This document shows positions 27,601 to 42,600 of a DNA stretch of 64,000 nucleotides, piece after piece; position 1 is the first letter of the stretch, and every line of letters starts with the position of its first letter. The notes below the pieces were generated by a model. That model did no database searches and was not told the DNA's origin. It was given only the letters and a program-made list of their open reading frames with translations. The stretch lies in the NCBI GenBank assembly GCA_026874595.1, contig CM049318.1, positions 53,357,250 through 53,421,249 of the forward strand, in the 5' to 3' direction. Origin of the DNA: Sipunculus nudus (Eukaryota > Annelida > Sipuncula > Golfingiida > Sipunculidae). The translations under genes and the position numbers were made by a program.

Positions 27601-30600
27601 TCTGTGTATTTTGTGTTTCAGGTTCGTTATATTTAATGACACGAACCCTGAGCATAGTTTGTCGGCCATAAGGATCCTTTGTTTTGTGTGTCAGTCCTCC
27701 GTCGTCCAACCAGAACTAGTCGGAATGTTCACCGCAGACAAGGTAAAGTATTTTACTTATTGCATCTCAAGTATTCCTTCATTGTTTATTCATCTGTTGA
27801 TTCGTAATATTTTGTAGAAATTGGAATATTTTTACAGAATATTAAAATTTTTTATCATTGTTTTTTATTCCTAACAAATGTTCAAATGATCAGAACAAAC
27901 AGGAGGTCTACAGAAACCAGTCATGAAATTGACCGCTGATGTAAAGTTGAATACAATTCAAGCAACAGGGTACTTTCAGAACCCATGATATTTTAAGTGC
28001 CTCCTCTGGAAAAAATAAATAAATAAATGCCTCATATACAGTGGGTACAGTGAGTTTTGTCAGTTGTATAATTCAGTGAAACAAATGGCACAATATTCCA
28101 GTATTTTCATATACTAAACCCACTCATTTATTCTTTTGAACACATAACAGAAAGTGGAGACCATTTTCAAGCTGATGGCCATTGCTGAAAGTAAATATCT
28201 GATAGCTTGACTTGCATTTGCATTTGAACCTAGCTCAGATTAGACACCAGAACTCTTGTAGTCTTCATTTTAAGGAAATTTTGTTTTTTCAGCTGTTAGG
28301 TGAAGTTTTACTCCATGGGTTTGTGCAGTGCCTTGAAACAGATGATGTTGAAGACCTTCAGTTTGAGATGGATTTGGCAGGTAACGGATAAACACATTGA
28401 CTGTTGTTGCAGATATCAGGTTAAGACTGCTTTATAATCATAATGGGATGTAGGTACCATGACCCTAGCCATACAGTACAAGATACCTAGCCCATATCAA
28501 GGCCAGGTGTTATGAGTCATAAAGGCACAGTGAATCTGCATCAGCCCACAGGAGTGCTTTTAGGTCAGGTCCCCCAAATGCTGAGTTGAAACCTGCACAA
28601 TGTGCTACCTTGGATATGTCAAGCTGCTTGTGCATGTGCCCTGTTCTAGGAGTTTAAAAGTTTAATTCTTGAAATCATTGTACTTGCATGAAGTGTCACT
28701 CTAGAATATGCTGCAAGTTAATGTGAAATAAAAAATAAGAATCCCTGTATACTATTGATAACATAGGTGAGCATCTCATTAAAATATTATGAACTCTTTT
28801 GCTTTTGCCAGCTGATTTGCCTTCCACAGCTTTATTAGCCCTCAGGGTGATATAAAGGTAATACCTATGCCAAAAGTTAACAACATATTTTATAAATATC
28901 CTATCTCTGTAAGTATTAATTGTGGGGAGATCTAGTCATCTTGATGAAATTATTTGTTCTAATGGAGTGATTTAAATAAGTATTGAGGAAAACTGTTTGT
29001 CATTATATTTCTGTTGTCCAGTTTGATGGGCTATATTGTTTTGAATTGAAAAAAAGAGAGGCATTTAACATAATGAAGAGGTAGACCAGATACTGTGACC
29101 AGTGATCATATTGGTAGTTATTAACTTGTTGTGAATGAAAGATTCCAAAGTAAAAAGTAATTTTGTAATATCTGTTTAGCAGAATACAAGTCTTATAATA
29201 TGAACAGCAATATTGACAACTATAAAAGTGGGTGTTTGATGCACTCTTGACCATCAGGACATATATGACTATCTGTTCTGACATTTTGCTGGACAGATGA
29301 AGACATGCAAACAGCCCAGATCCGTTCATCCACCCGTTTATGCATCATGAAACTGCTCCTGCATACCATCGACCAGCCAGCTCCGAATCTCGCTCATCTC
29401 ATGTTGGGATTTGAACTCAACAAACCTGTCAGCAAGACAAATCTTCAGGATCCAGGTAGAACTTAACATTATATCGTGATAATGTATGTAACATGACAAC
29501 TCTCTCATGATGCCATACATGATACAGAACATTGAGGTTCATTGTCATATTCATTCCCCCCCCCCCCCCTCCAGGGGAGACATTGTTTTCAGTGCCGCTG
29601 TCATCTGTCATTGGTGTCATTTGTAGGATATCTTGTGAACATGATAACTTTTGAAGGGCTGCATATTTTCCTCCAAAATTTAAAACACTGATGGTTCCCG
29701 CCAAAATCTCAGACGAGTTTGAAACCGAGTGACCTTGACCTTCATCTTCATGGTCAAATCTGCCTAAATTGTTAAATTTTTGTAGGATATCTTGTGAACG
29801 CAATAACTTTTGAAGGACTGCATATTTTCCTCCGAAATTTAAAACACTGATTGTTCCTACCGAATTCTCAGACAAGATCGAAACCTGGTGACCATGACCC
29901 TCATCTTTCAGGTCAAATCTGCCAAAATGTAAAATTTTTGTGAAGCCCATAAATTTAAAGAATTTCACATCTGTTTTTGCAAGTGCGAAAACAAGCCATT
30001 CTAGTTCCCATTCTTATGTATGTTGGGAAAGGTCTGAGCAACTTTCCAGGAGGTGGGGGGGGGGGGAGTGTTTTTCTTAGGCCAAGTCCACCAGCTGAAT
30101 ACACACAGATCTGATTGTGTAGTTTCAGAAAGATGGCACTACGATAGACCCTTTCATGATATAATGTCAAATTCCTCATGATTTATTGAAAAAATTGAAA
30201 AAACGACCCTCATTGGACACCCTTGGTACCATTTCAACAATTAAAGACCAAAATGGGGATATCTGAGGCAGGGCCAGAAAGAGTTGCATCACAATGATAT
30301 TAAAATAATCTTAAATCTTTAATATTAACTTAATATAGACTGTAATTTAGATTCCTTGCCTGTTTCTCAACTGTAGATAAAAAATTTTCAAAACAATTAA
30401 GAAGTTCAGTACAGTTAACTTTTTTTCTCTCTAGTGGTATTTCACCTCATTTGTCTTAAAATGGCCTTAGAAATTATCATTAAATGTCAAACATAATTTT
30501 CTATTGGATAATATGTAGGAATGTTAACCAAACTTGGCACCTTTGCTTTAATATGTTAACACAAGGTTAATGACGTTATATCATTCTTATGGAATAAAAA

Positions 30601-33600
30601 AATTCAAAATCTAGAAGGCAAAATACCATCCATGTCTGAACGTTACCCTCACAATGATCAGGAAACGCACTTTGAAACCTACAGTCCATGATGATACCTT
30701 AATTAGGGACAGTGTATTGATCAGGATGGACTGTTCGTTGTGTGAAGCATAGCTATACATGTCTCACCATAACGATATATTATAATAAAATGGTGGGGTT
30801 ATCATGTATGTTGTATTTTCAGGTGTTCTTGGTGCCCCTCGGACCTGCCTTCATTCCGTTCTGTCGCTCCTGAACCGGGGAGTAAGCAACCACTCAGAAC
30901 CAAGCTGCCTTGGTGAGACACCACGACTGGCTGAGCTGGCGTACTGCTTGATCTACACACTGTGTGCTAACAGGGAGACATCCTCCCCTGTGATGCGGTA
31001 CCTCCGAGCCACCCATGACTTCCTCTACAGGCATCTGCAGCACCTCCCATTTGTTAAACCAGGTCAAGGTATGACTCCCTGTAATCCCACCAATTTTTAC
31101 CATTTGATTATGTTGTATTAGGTATTCTGAAGCAATTTTTCCATTCATATATTTTGTGCAAGTACGCAACCCATCCCAACCCCCAAATCTGAGCTGAACA
31201 AAATGTCAAGGCTACTTACCTTGATCTAGCTTCAGCGCCTGACAATAGATGTTCCACTTGTATAGACACAAAAACTATGGTGATTAACAGATGGAGAGCT
31301 ACATTGATCCTGCTCTTATTAAAATTGATAAATATCCATTGTGGTAAATTATGTTTTATTCTTAAAGAAAACCTGAAATTTACTACAAAAGTATTAATTG
31401 AATCAAAATTAAATCAAATTTTAAGAACTGAAACATTGAATAAGTTCTAAGGCCCCTCTCAATTTACAGGCCTACAATAATCCTTATAATCTCACTCTTT
31501 TTATCATACTCTTCTGCCCTTCAAGTACCTTGAATTTAAAAATACAAATTTTGTGGACATGAGTGTTACTTTAAAATTTTAATTGTAAATATTCCTGAAG
31601 CAGATTTCTTGAAATAGCTATATTACCTGGAAAACAAACTTTCATCTTACTTCAAATGTTGTGTGCCAGTTTCAAGAATTCTTCCATGTGTGTCTCTTCT
31701 ACATGGTATGTGTGTAATTTTCTTTAGCATAAAGAAAATACATACCTTAATACTTTAATGGTAGTGTTAAATTAGATGTTAGAGAACATAATACAGGTCT
31801 TCCTGATTCCTGGAACTCTCTTCATTTAATGCAATTCACCAGTTGAATATAAATATAATATCCTGAAAACTGGCATTTTGTACTGAATATTGACACTATT
31901 TTGTGTGTGATGTGACACTTTATGTTTTCTTATACTTTACAGAGAGTGTCGAGGAGCACAGGAACTTGCTGCTGAATGCTCAGATGTGGTTACTGAAGTC
32001 TGTGGCTCTGGAGCTGAGGCTGACAGCCATGAACAGACAGCGGTCTCATACACAGCGTCTTGTGTCACTGCTGCTCGATGACAGGGCTGCTATTGGGGCA
32101 GGTGAGTTATCAGGAACTGACATGGCAGAACAGCCCTGGTGGTGTGTTGTTCCCAGCATACCAGGACCAGCCTGTCATATCTGTTACAGTATGGATTGTC
32201 CTGAAATTTGGTTGCATGCCTATGATATTTTCACCAGTGTTAAAATACAAATTTTTCTGTTTATTCCTCTTTACCAATATCACCTATGTATTTTAGACTT
32301 TAATGTTAAAGCATTTCCTTATTTATGTGACCAAAACTATTGCCATACATGTTTCTGTATTTATGTGAGCATCCCAATTCCTAATACATATTGTTTAGCA
32401 AGAATTGTTTGAATATACAGTATGCATATGTGTGTTTAACATCAAAAGCTACAGAACACAGAGAAATATAACAGCCGATCTGGAGAAATTGGAATAATCT
32501 ATTGATAGCAAATGCAGTCACATGTCACTAACTATACTGACCACTGCAGTCATCCAAAGAAGCTTTAAATCTATCAAAGGTTCCATATCGAAAGGGGAGC
32601 AGTTTGATACCAGAAACACATGGAAAAACAGCCTTTTTTGTCCACCCCTTTGGGCCAGTCTTAAAAGTAAACTCCCTGTGTAGTATTTTCATTGCTTTCA
32701 ACTTTAGGCCCTATTTAATTAAAGGATTGTAGATAGTGAGTGGACAACATGTCTGTGTTCAGATATAATGCATCCGTATTAGGTTAATGTTATCTGTGCA
32801 TGAATTACATTGCGTATTCATTATGTTAATATTATCTGTACATGAATTATATTGAGTATTCATTATGTTAATGTTATCTATACATGAACTACATTGAATA
32901 TTCATTAAGTTAATGTTATCTGTACATGAACTACTTTGAATATTCATTATGTTGCAGGTCTAAGCAGAGATATGACCTTTGACATGGACAGCCATTTTGA
33001 CATTGAATCCACCAGGATGAACCAGACACAGTTTGGACAACAGACATTGAATTCTGGTAATTGTAGGATTTTTTTTTTCAGTTTACATCTATAGAACACC
33101 CTGTTTCAGGAAAGTATACATGACAATTTAAATTTACTTAATTTAGAACAGCTGAATGAAAGACAACTTCCTCTGTCTTATGTGTGTTCTTCTTTATTGA
33201 AAACACCTCCTTTCACATTATTTTCAAGGACAAATTTACCTCTTTACTGTAAAATGAGAATTTCCCAGGAATATTTACTGAGATGAATAAACCAATGAAA
33301 ATAGGAAAATGACTTACTTTTATGAAGAAAAAAATGTACGTAATACTTATTCACATTTTTCATTTATAAATTTGTGAATTTATCAATTCTGAATTAATTT
33401 TTAGTCCAATACAGCTCATATAAACAAGAGCTCTGTCACTTTGCATAATAAATACTTGTCAAGATTTGCTAGCATCCAGAATACTTGTGTGGTAAAAATG
33501 TGTTTAGGCGCCTACTATATTATCTTCCCTTTGGGGAGATAATGTATAAATAACATCCTTTTCCTGCCTTTCCCAGTCCAAGATGGGGGAAAAAAAACAC

Positions 33601-36600
33601 CTCTTTCCCCTCAGTGGGCATTTGAGTATCCAAAATGATTGTTATTTGTTAATGTATGATATTGAATCAATGATTATGAAAGACATGATTTTGATCTTGT
33701 TACAGGTGGTCAGAGGAGGAGAAAAGTGCTATCAGTGCTGGACTCCATCGGTTTTATCCAGGAGAGCCCTGGGCAAGTGGAGTTTGAGTTCTTTGATCCA
33801 GTCATGATCAAACAAGTCGTTAAGTCCTGTACCCAGCAAACAGAGCAAGGGGTCAGCCACTGCAATGTCAAACAGCTCCACAGGATACTTATCACTGAAC
33901 TCAACAATCTACAGGGAACTGCAGCAGCTGGACAGCGCCCCCTGGTGTTGCAGGTAGTAAAATTGTGGAAATTTTCTTGTATTTGATCCATTTTCAGTAA
34001 AATTTCATAAAGTGTCTCAATAAATTATTCCTAATAATAGTGATGTTAATCTTTGATATCTCTGTAAATTAACCAGACTTGTGGCACCACTTGCAGTATC
34101 TTTGTAAATAAATGAATATTAGGCCAAAAAAAATAAAAGGTATGGTTCTCAGGCACCGCCCGCATCAATTTTAACCTCCCGCATCAAACATTTTTATTTT
34201 GGTTTTCATCCTACAAGAAGATAAAATAATACAATTTTGATACGATTTCCTTTGTTGTGTAGGGTTTTTACCTGTTTAGCAGGGAAAAAATGTCATTTTC
34301 ATGCTTTTCCCTGATCATATGACATTTTTATCGAAACATACAAAAAAAGGTCAAAAATAAAATACCGCCCGCCCGCATTGATTTCTGACAAAAAGTGCCT
34401 GAGAACCATACCTTTTTATTTTTTTGGCCTTATGGCTATTTTGACAAATAGTGGTCATGTCAAGAGTATCAGCAGAGCTTCAGTTATATTTAATTTGACC
34501 ATCCAGTTAAAACAAGGTACTTAAATCAGAAATGTTTCTGTGTCCTGCAAAGGAACAGGATTTGTATACCAGGCCATACCTGTCAGCTGAGCATCATGGA
34601 CTATGGGTCACTTGTCTTTCTATTGTACATTTATTCTAGCAGAGCTGTTAATAGTCATACTGTTTCTTGTCATTCATCAATAACCATTTCAGTCTTCTAG
34701 CATCAATTGAAATAAATTTGTCACACCAACCAAAATTTGACTATAATAATCTGTATTGATTAACCTTATCTCACTTCTTATTTTCTTGCTTTTTACAGGA
34801 GATAGAAGCGCTGTTAGCCCACATTATGCAGAGGAACAGTTCCAAGTTAGCCCTTCACAGTAAGCAGCAGGCATTCGAAGCATGGCGACAGGTTGTCGAG
34901 GTCATTCTTACCGCTTGTCCTGAAGATCTGTTGCTAGGGGAGGCCAGACAGAACATTATTTTTGAGATTTTGCAGGACCTACTTATCAAGGTGAGCAGAC
35001 ACTAAATTGCAAACAGAAGTCAACCCAAGAAAGGTTCTTGTCAAATTCTGGGGATTCTGTTTATAACTTATGCCAGAATCTTCTGGTCAATTCCATGGAA
35101 ATGAAATTAAAACAGTATTAGATAACCATACGGACAGCATTAGATAAGACTTTTAAATTTAAGTCTATATGTAACATGTAATTTTTGCATGCTAAAATAT
35201 TGTAAAATACATTTTTATACCAAGTATTTGAAACTTACATGCAATTATTTTCAGTTTTAGCACCCTTTGAGATCAAACCATCACATAACAGGTATTTCCA
35301 AATTGCATGCACTTAAAGATGACAGAGATTTCCAGGCAACACAGCCTTATAAATGACACAAATTCCAAATGGCAGGAATATACAAATGCAGACTCGAAAT
35401 TTAGATGTGGTTATTCAAGATAAAGTGTACAGATTTATGTATGAATAATTTTATTGTGCCCCGGTTCCGCAGAAAGGGGGACAACAATTTGGGTTTGTCT
35501 GTCTATGTGTCAGTGTGTTTGTCAGTTCTGCCAGGTTTTCATTTCCATGTAATAACTTGCCTATATATTATCCAATTTCATTCAAATTTGGGTCAGTTAT
35601 TGCTTTCATGCAGACCTTTGTTGGGATTGGTTTTGGGGTGTCTGTCTGAAAATTTATTATTACCAGCTCTCAAACAAAACAAAATTTTCCCTTTTGTTCC
35701 CAATTCACAACAAAAATTATGACATGTGGAGACATTTTCAGGGGACAACAAAAACTAAATCACAGGCACTATGACATGTGGAAACATCAGGGGGAAATAA
35801 AAACTAAAACATATTCAGAAGGCAAGTAGGAAGATCACAGGAAGCTAAAATAAGAGTCGGAAGCAGGAGACATCAATTCCATGAATTTGCTTGTTACTTG
35901 CAGGTGTCTGACGTGGAGGCTTTGCCAGAGTTGACCTCTCCAGTGGCAGGGGTCATCCTGACTTTGTTGAGTAATCTTAGGCACTGCTTTCTCACCGGTA
36001 ACATAGACAGCCAGAGTCACATGACCTCCGCCGAGTACATCATGCTGCTGGACGCGGGAGGGTCCATCAGTCCGACCAATCAAAGTCAAGCATTTGGTCA
36101 GGGCAGCGGCTCAAGGACATTGTTTGCCTCATCGCTGCAAGTGGTGCTGAAAGGCCTTGTGGAACATGTAATGCGGTCCAGTGAGTAATATCTGAAAAAC
36201 TGTGTGAATGTGTATTTTTTTTCCATGATATTTTAAGTTATAATTAAATGAGAATATAGATATTTCCACAGATGTAGAAAACAGTATGACCTACATTTTC
36301 TAATTGAGAAATACTGCATTATTGGCATGGACATTGTGTAGTGACTTAAATAAAAATCATGAATAAACAGCTTGTAATTTCACAATATGTTTATTTCCTC
36401 ACAAATGGTGGCACATCTGGTTGTTCATTCTCACAATGTCATAATTTGAATCTTATTTACTAGAGGGTTTTGTGGTATTTGGTCATATAATGAAATATTT
36501 AAATAATAATCCCTCAATATCCAAGAAACCAGCTGTTACACAGTTAATTTGATAGTTAATGTCAGTCTAAAAAAATTGAATTAAGTATTAGATATTTCCT

Positions 36601-39600
36601 GTGTCTGACATGCTGCAGTCAAGTGGTTCACGTGGTTCCCCCTGTCTCTGCTTAACTGACTAACAAGCATTGCCAACTACCTACTGCTGTCCTCTTGAGT
36701 TGCTGCACTTTTAATTATTGCCTTTAATGACTTTGTGACACCTCGCTGCAGATATTAGGTTATTCCCCTTTTACTGGAAATATCACTTCATGTTCTAAAT
36801 GCAAATATCAGTAACCCTCCATTTAACTGGATCAATAACCCAGTTACTGTTATTCAGTATGGAACATACTTTTTTGATTGTGCATGTCTTTTCATAAAAT
36901 GATAATTTGAAGGGTCTACATATATACACATTAATATATATACATAAAACTCTTTGATTTTACAGGTAGTGGCCTGCAGCGAGTTCGAGCCAACCTGTAT
37001 GGGGCACTTTTGTATTATCTTCAAATCGCCCAAGCACCTGAAGGTAAGTAAAACACAGCAAGCTGTCATTGCTGTGTCCAAGGCCTTTTGTACTTAATTT
37101 GTCAGCTTATAATTTTACAAGGTTGAAAGGGACACTTGATTGATCTGAACTATTAGTTTTAATTAAATAAGTCCAATATTAGGCAAATAGTGTGAAAGTT
37201 TGTTTCATCTACATGATGAGTAGTGAATATTAAGATTGTTCATAGACCTATACCTGATAAAGGATTATTGTTTATAATTGTAGATGTACAAGGCATTTAC
37301 AACAGAGTTGAGTTTGAGGCTTTAGCGAAAGAGAACATGGTCACGATGGGAAGTTACGGTAGTCTGTTCATGGAGGTGGTGTGTCGTGATGCTTGTGATG
37401 GACACGATGTCGGAAGGGTAAGTAGACCGCTGTGTACTGCAGGAACAGTTAAATTGTCAGTCCACATCCATTTTGGACTTTTCTCCATTCTTAAGACAAC
37501 TGGTCTGTACCGTAAGGGGGCGCCTTGTTCACTCAAAGATTGGTAATATTGGCAATTAATTTCAATTCAGTAAGTGAAACAGAGTTCAGTAACTTTTGCA
37601 TTTCCAGTTTGATGTTATTTCAGTAGAACCTTCAGTGATGATGTTGGACATCCATGATAACCTGCCATATTCTAATTGTAATCTGGTATTTTAGATCCAT
37701 AGTGGTTGAGGATTCTTTTAAGTCTGCATATATGTCTGTTGTGATATCTATATGTTATTTACCAGCCTGTTCTGTATTGCCTTCCTATTATCCTGAGGGT
37801 GGCATATCGGCCGATTGGGAATATGGCTGCCTGTACCTTACAAACTGGTTCATAATATTTTTAATGGCCATGCACGTTATCAACACATCCAGCTGTGTAC
37901 AGTCGCTCTGTTTCCAAAATTACTTGAGTAAAACAGCATATTCCTGCGGACACATTCATACCTTCATGGTCATACTTTGTTGTCAGCTTCATTCCCGGGT
38001 TGTGATTCACAGACCATGGTGGTTTTTCATTCAGGGTGGTGAGTCTCTGAGCATAGTGATGTCAAATGAATCGTGGTGCTTGTTGATTTCATTTTGGAGT
38101 GTTGCGTCACTTAGTACACTGAGCATGGGGTTGATATGAGCCCACTGTTTTAAATATGCTTATAAGCCATATTACACACAGGCATTGATATGAGCCTTTA
38201 ATGATGTGGTATCACATATGCCGGGGACTCTAGTTTCTGTGTGATAACATACTAGCCTGTTAATAAATTCATATTTCTGTCAGTTATTAATGTCTCTTAA
38301 ATGTTTAATGTAACCATACATCTCACAAGAACTGATACGGTTATGGATGACTCGTATAAGAAAGATAGAAAGATGCTTTGATGTTGAATACAGTGACATC
38401 AAGCTGAGACATACCGCAATTCATGTGACATATTGCATTGGTGTGGTAATAATTGAAATGAATATTTTTAGATGTTGGCAATATCGACGCTTGACTCCAT
38501 CTTGGAAATGGATCGTCAGCAGCAGTGGTTGTCTTACCTGATCTCTAAAGGTTACGTTCAACACATCACCGAGAGCCTGGTACAGGACGACGTACAGCTG
38601 CAGAAACTGCTTGGCCGAGAACCACAGCCTCTCAGAGCTCTGTATATTTACGAATCTAAAATGGTAAGGGATTCTGGTTTTATCCTAAGACAGTGATAAC
38701 CAGACATGGCATGATTACTTGATACATGTTATTGATTGTGATTTCAATTACTTTGAAAGTAAATGATTATGATTACAATTACTAAATTAAGTTCATGTAA
38801 TTGATTACGGTTACTTTATGATTACTTAAAAAAAATAATCATTATTACAGCCACAATTACAAACCTTAATAAATATTGTCAAAAGGTAACACAAGAATTG
38901 TATACTCTTACCATTATTTAAATGCATCAAAGAAAAGAAAACAGAGTATACAGATCCAAAAATTAGTCTCATCAAGATATGAGATAGATAGAATAGTCTG
39001 AAGAATAACTAGAAATTATTCAAATCATTTTAAATGCTTGTTGCACTTTATAAACATAAGTCTTGATTGCATGACTTTGCAGGTGGGTCAAAGAAATTAG
39101 GAAACATTAACTGTAGCTGTTTAAAATTGGAAATACAAAAGTAATCAATGTAATCATATCTAATTTATTATGATTACGATAACATTGGGAGAGTAATTGA
39201 TTGCGATTACAATTACTTTCCTTTTAAAATAAATGTTATTGACTATGATTACTCAAAAAATATAATTGATTACTCTGGTTACGATTACCCCATGTCTGGT
39301 GATAACCTCAGCCTTATAGACTCTATATTTTCAGGGTCTTTTATCCCAGGATTTTAACAGGTTCTTGAAATAATACAGGTTCTTTAAGTTTGCCATGATC
39401 CTTCCAGTCATGGAATGACAGATTCAGTTAATATTGAGTACTCCGCAGATCACTATGGTGTCATAAGTGAGGCTGGTTTTAAAACCTGAGAGTATATTTT
39501 ATTTATTTTCACACTTCTTTTAATAGATCCTTCTTTCATCCAAAATTTATAATTTGTATTTTCATAAAATCCACTTTGGTAGGGGGAATGATGTCATCTA

Positions 39601-42600
39601 GGTTTTATACGCCAGATTATTACGGGATGTATTATGGTATTCCCACAGCCTGGCAGTCTGTCTGATGGTCTGTCTGGCCGTTTGTTAACTTTTAGTGTTG
39701 CCATAATAACTTACAAGGGTTTAGATGGATTTTTACGAAAACTCAGCATGACTTATTATCAATAAGTTGTCTTGATCAAATTAGATAATTTGCAAAACTA
39801 CACGTATTTGAAAAGGTCAGAGGTCACCTGGCTATTTTGTGGTGTCACTGCTATTAACCTTACAGGAATATAACGCATTTTGATAAAAGTCAAAAGAAAT
39901 ATTAACCAATATAATATCTCACCTAAGCTCGATTTCTGGCAAAATTCATGCATATTTCAAGAGGTAAGAGGTCAGACTTTGGTGGTACTGTAATAACCTA
40001 CCAACATTCTGATGGATTTTCTTGAAACTTGTTATAAATAGTCACCATTACAGTGTCTCACCTGAATTACATTCTTAGCAAAATTCATGCATATTTCATG
40101 AGGTCAGAGGTCACAAGATATGTGACAGGCATATTATTCACTATTTGCAGTGCTCTTGTTAAGACATATGACTTCAGAGCATAAGTTCCCTGAATTAAAC
40201 CTTGTTGGTTTCTCAATAGCATAATGGTGAAACTTAATAGGACCTGACTCTAAAAAGATTCACTCTAATGTCTTAATGACAATTTATATCTTCTGGATTA
40301 TTTCTAACCCCATGCTAGTAAAACCTTTAACCCAGAAGGCTTAATAATTGCATATTATCCTAATAAAATGGTTACTTTTATCCTTATCCAATATACAAGC
40401 CCACCAAGAGACCATGGACCTATTTTTGAAAAATCCAGTATGGCAGCACTGCAATTACTTCCTGTGAATCTGACCTGGTTTCATTATTTGACAGGGACTG
40501 TTGACAAGGCTTGCAGGTACGACCCGTGGAGCCCAGAGCCTTCTTCAGTGTGGTATCATGCAGCGCCTTGGGGAATGTTCTGTCTATGACATGAGACCAG
40601 ATGTAGAAAGGTGGGAGAGAAAATCCAGGGATTTCAAACTATAATAGTTTCCCAGCTTCCTGCAGGAATTTTATAAAGGGGAATATTAAATGAATTGCAT
40701 GCATTCAGAATTTTCAGTGAGTGGTGTTTTAATTAAGTAAAAATGACCTTAATTCTTTTACATCTATTTTATTAACATTGTCTCCTCAGCCTTATTAAAC
40801 TTGTTATATGTCCCCTTTTTCATAATATGATTTGTTACAGAATATATAAACAATCTTTATATTAGATGGTACCAGGGTCATCTGAATGTAAATAACCTTG
40901 GGTTTATATTAAATGCCTGTCAATTATGGTATATCCACCGTCTGTTCGTTGTCAATCCATTGACTTTTAGTGTCGCCATGATATTTTACCAAGGCTTGGA
41001 TGAATTTTCCTAGAACTTACCTGTACCAATAGATTATCTTGCCTGAGTTCAATTTTTGGCATAACCTGGGCATATTTAATGAGGTCCTAGGTCACCAGGA
41101 TACTTTGTGGTGTCACCTCAGTAACTTATTAGAAATATGATGGATTTTTATCAAACTCAACAAAAATATTAACCAGTAACGTTTCTCTCCTGAAGAAAAT
41201 TCTCAGCAAAATCCACACATATTTAATGAGGTCAGAGGTCACCAGGCTACTTTGTGGTATTGCATGTATCTGTCTGTTTACTTTTTATGTTGCTGCAATC
41301 ACTTGCCAGGGGGTTGATTTAATCAAAACTCACTGTAACAACTAACCAGTAGATTATCTAATAAACCCATGCATTTTTTATGAGGTCAGAGGTCACCAGG
41401 CTACTTTGTTATGTCGCTGGGATAACTTACCAGAAATATGATGTATTTTGATGAAATTCAAGAGAAATACTAACCAATATAATATTTTGCCTCACTTCAA
41501 TTCCTGGTAAAATCTATTCATATTTAATGAGATCACAGGTCACTTTGTATTGGTGGCGTAATGTTAATTTCTGAAAAATCTGATGGATTTAAATGAAATT
41601 CATTTTAAATATTTACCAATAGGGTTTTCAGAGGAATTAAATTCTCAGCAAAACCCCTACTGAATGAGATCAGAGGTCACTAGACATACAACATATTATG
41701 CACCCTTGCGATGCTTTTGTTTCTATAAAGTTAAGCATTTAGAAACTGATGATGGGAGTTTTGTGTTATAAATCATCTGTAAGAAATGTAATTATCAATT
41801 AGGGTAGGCATCTCTTGAAGTTGCTGAAGATTAATGTCACTTCTCTTCACAAAGTGTATCATCTCCCAGAGAGTTGGCAGACCCTCAGTCCAGTTCTGGA
41901 AATACATGTAATTTTCAGAAAATGATCAAACTTTTGTACTTCACATGTGTTAATGTGATTCTATGTTTTTTTTTCTGTTTTTAGATTAGGTGAAGGTGAC
42001 TTGATCAGCTTCATCCCTACCAGCACAGCAAGGTATCAGCAGGTGTTGTTTCCAGCCCTGAAGCTCTGCCTGGCTGTACTGACAGCACTGGGCACGGAGA
42101 ACAGAGAAGCAGCAAACAAAGTAGGTGTTCATATAAACATGTGCTGACTGTCTGGTAAATATTTCATCTTTTTCCTCCTATCATTATAAAATAAGATGAA
42201 GATAAAACATAGAAAACTATATAATGGTTTGTTGCAGTGGAAAGAATTTTGTTTATTACAATAATTTACAATCAGAATAGATTTAAATTGCTTCTAGTTT
42301 AAAATCTATTTATTGTACATGACTGTGAATGCTGGTTTTCAATTATTATCTGTAAATTGAAGTTATTTATAACAAGTTGTCAGTCCCAATTGTTAATACT
42401 CTGTCATAAAAACTTGGACCTTTTGAAGTGGCTTGGAGCTTTAAGATTCAAGATATTTATTTAAATATTTTGAACTTCCCCCAGTTAAATCAATAGTAGC
42501 TGGTAATAAGTATAGAGTCCAAAATGATCACACTTGTCAAGTGGTAATAAACACAGGGTTATTCCAGTAAAGTCCAACAATTGGCCTTCTCCAGCGTAAA

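Noticed and set aside
32759-32947. Minus-strand ORF of repeated [14 protein letters not shown] units as a repeat protein
   Set aside because: Translation of the 42-bp minisatellite; the frame is open only because 42 is divisible by three.
37654-38139. 161-codon + strand ORF in intron 30
   Set aside because: No recognisable family, odd hydrophobic composition, lies wholly in an intron of the well-supported gene and lacks supporting splice or start signals; most likely chance.
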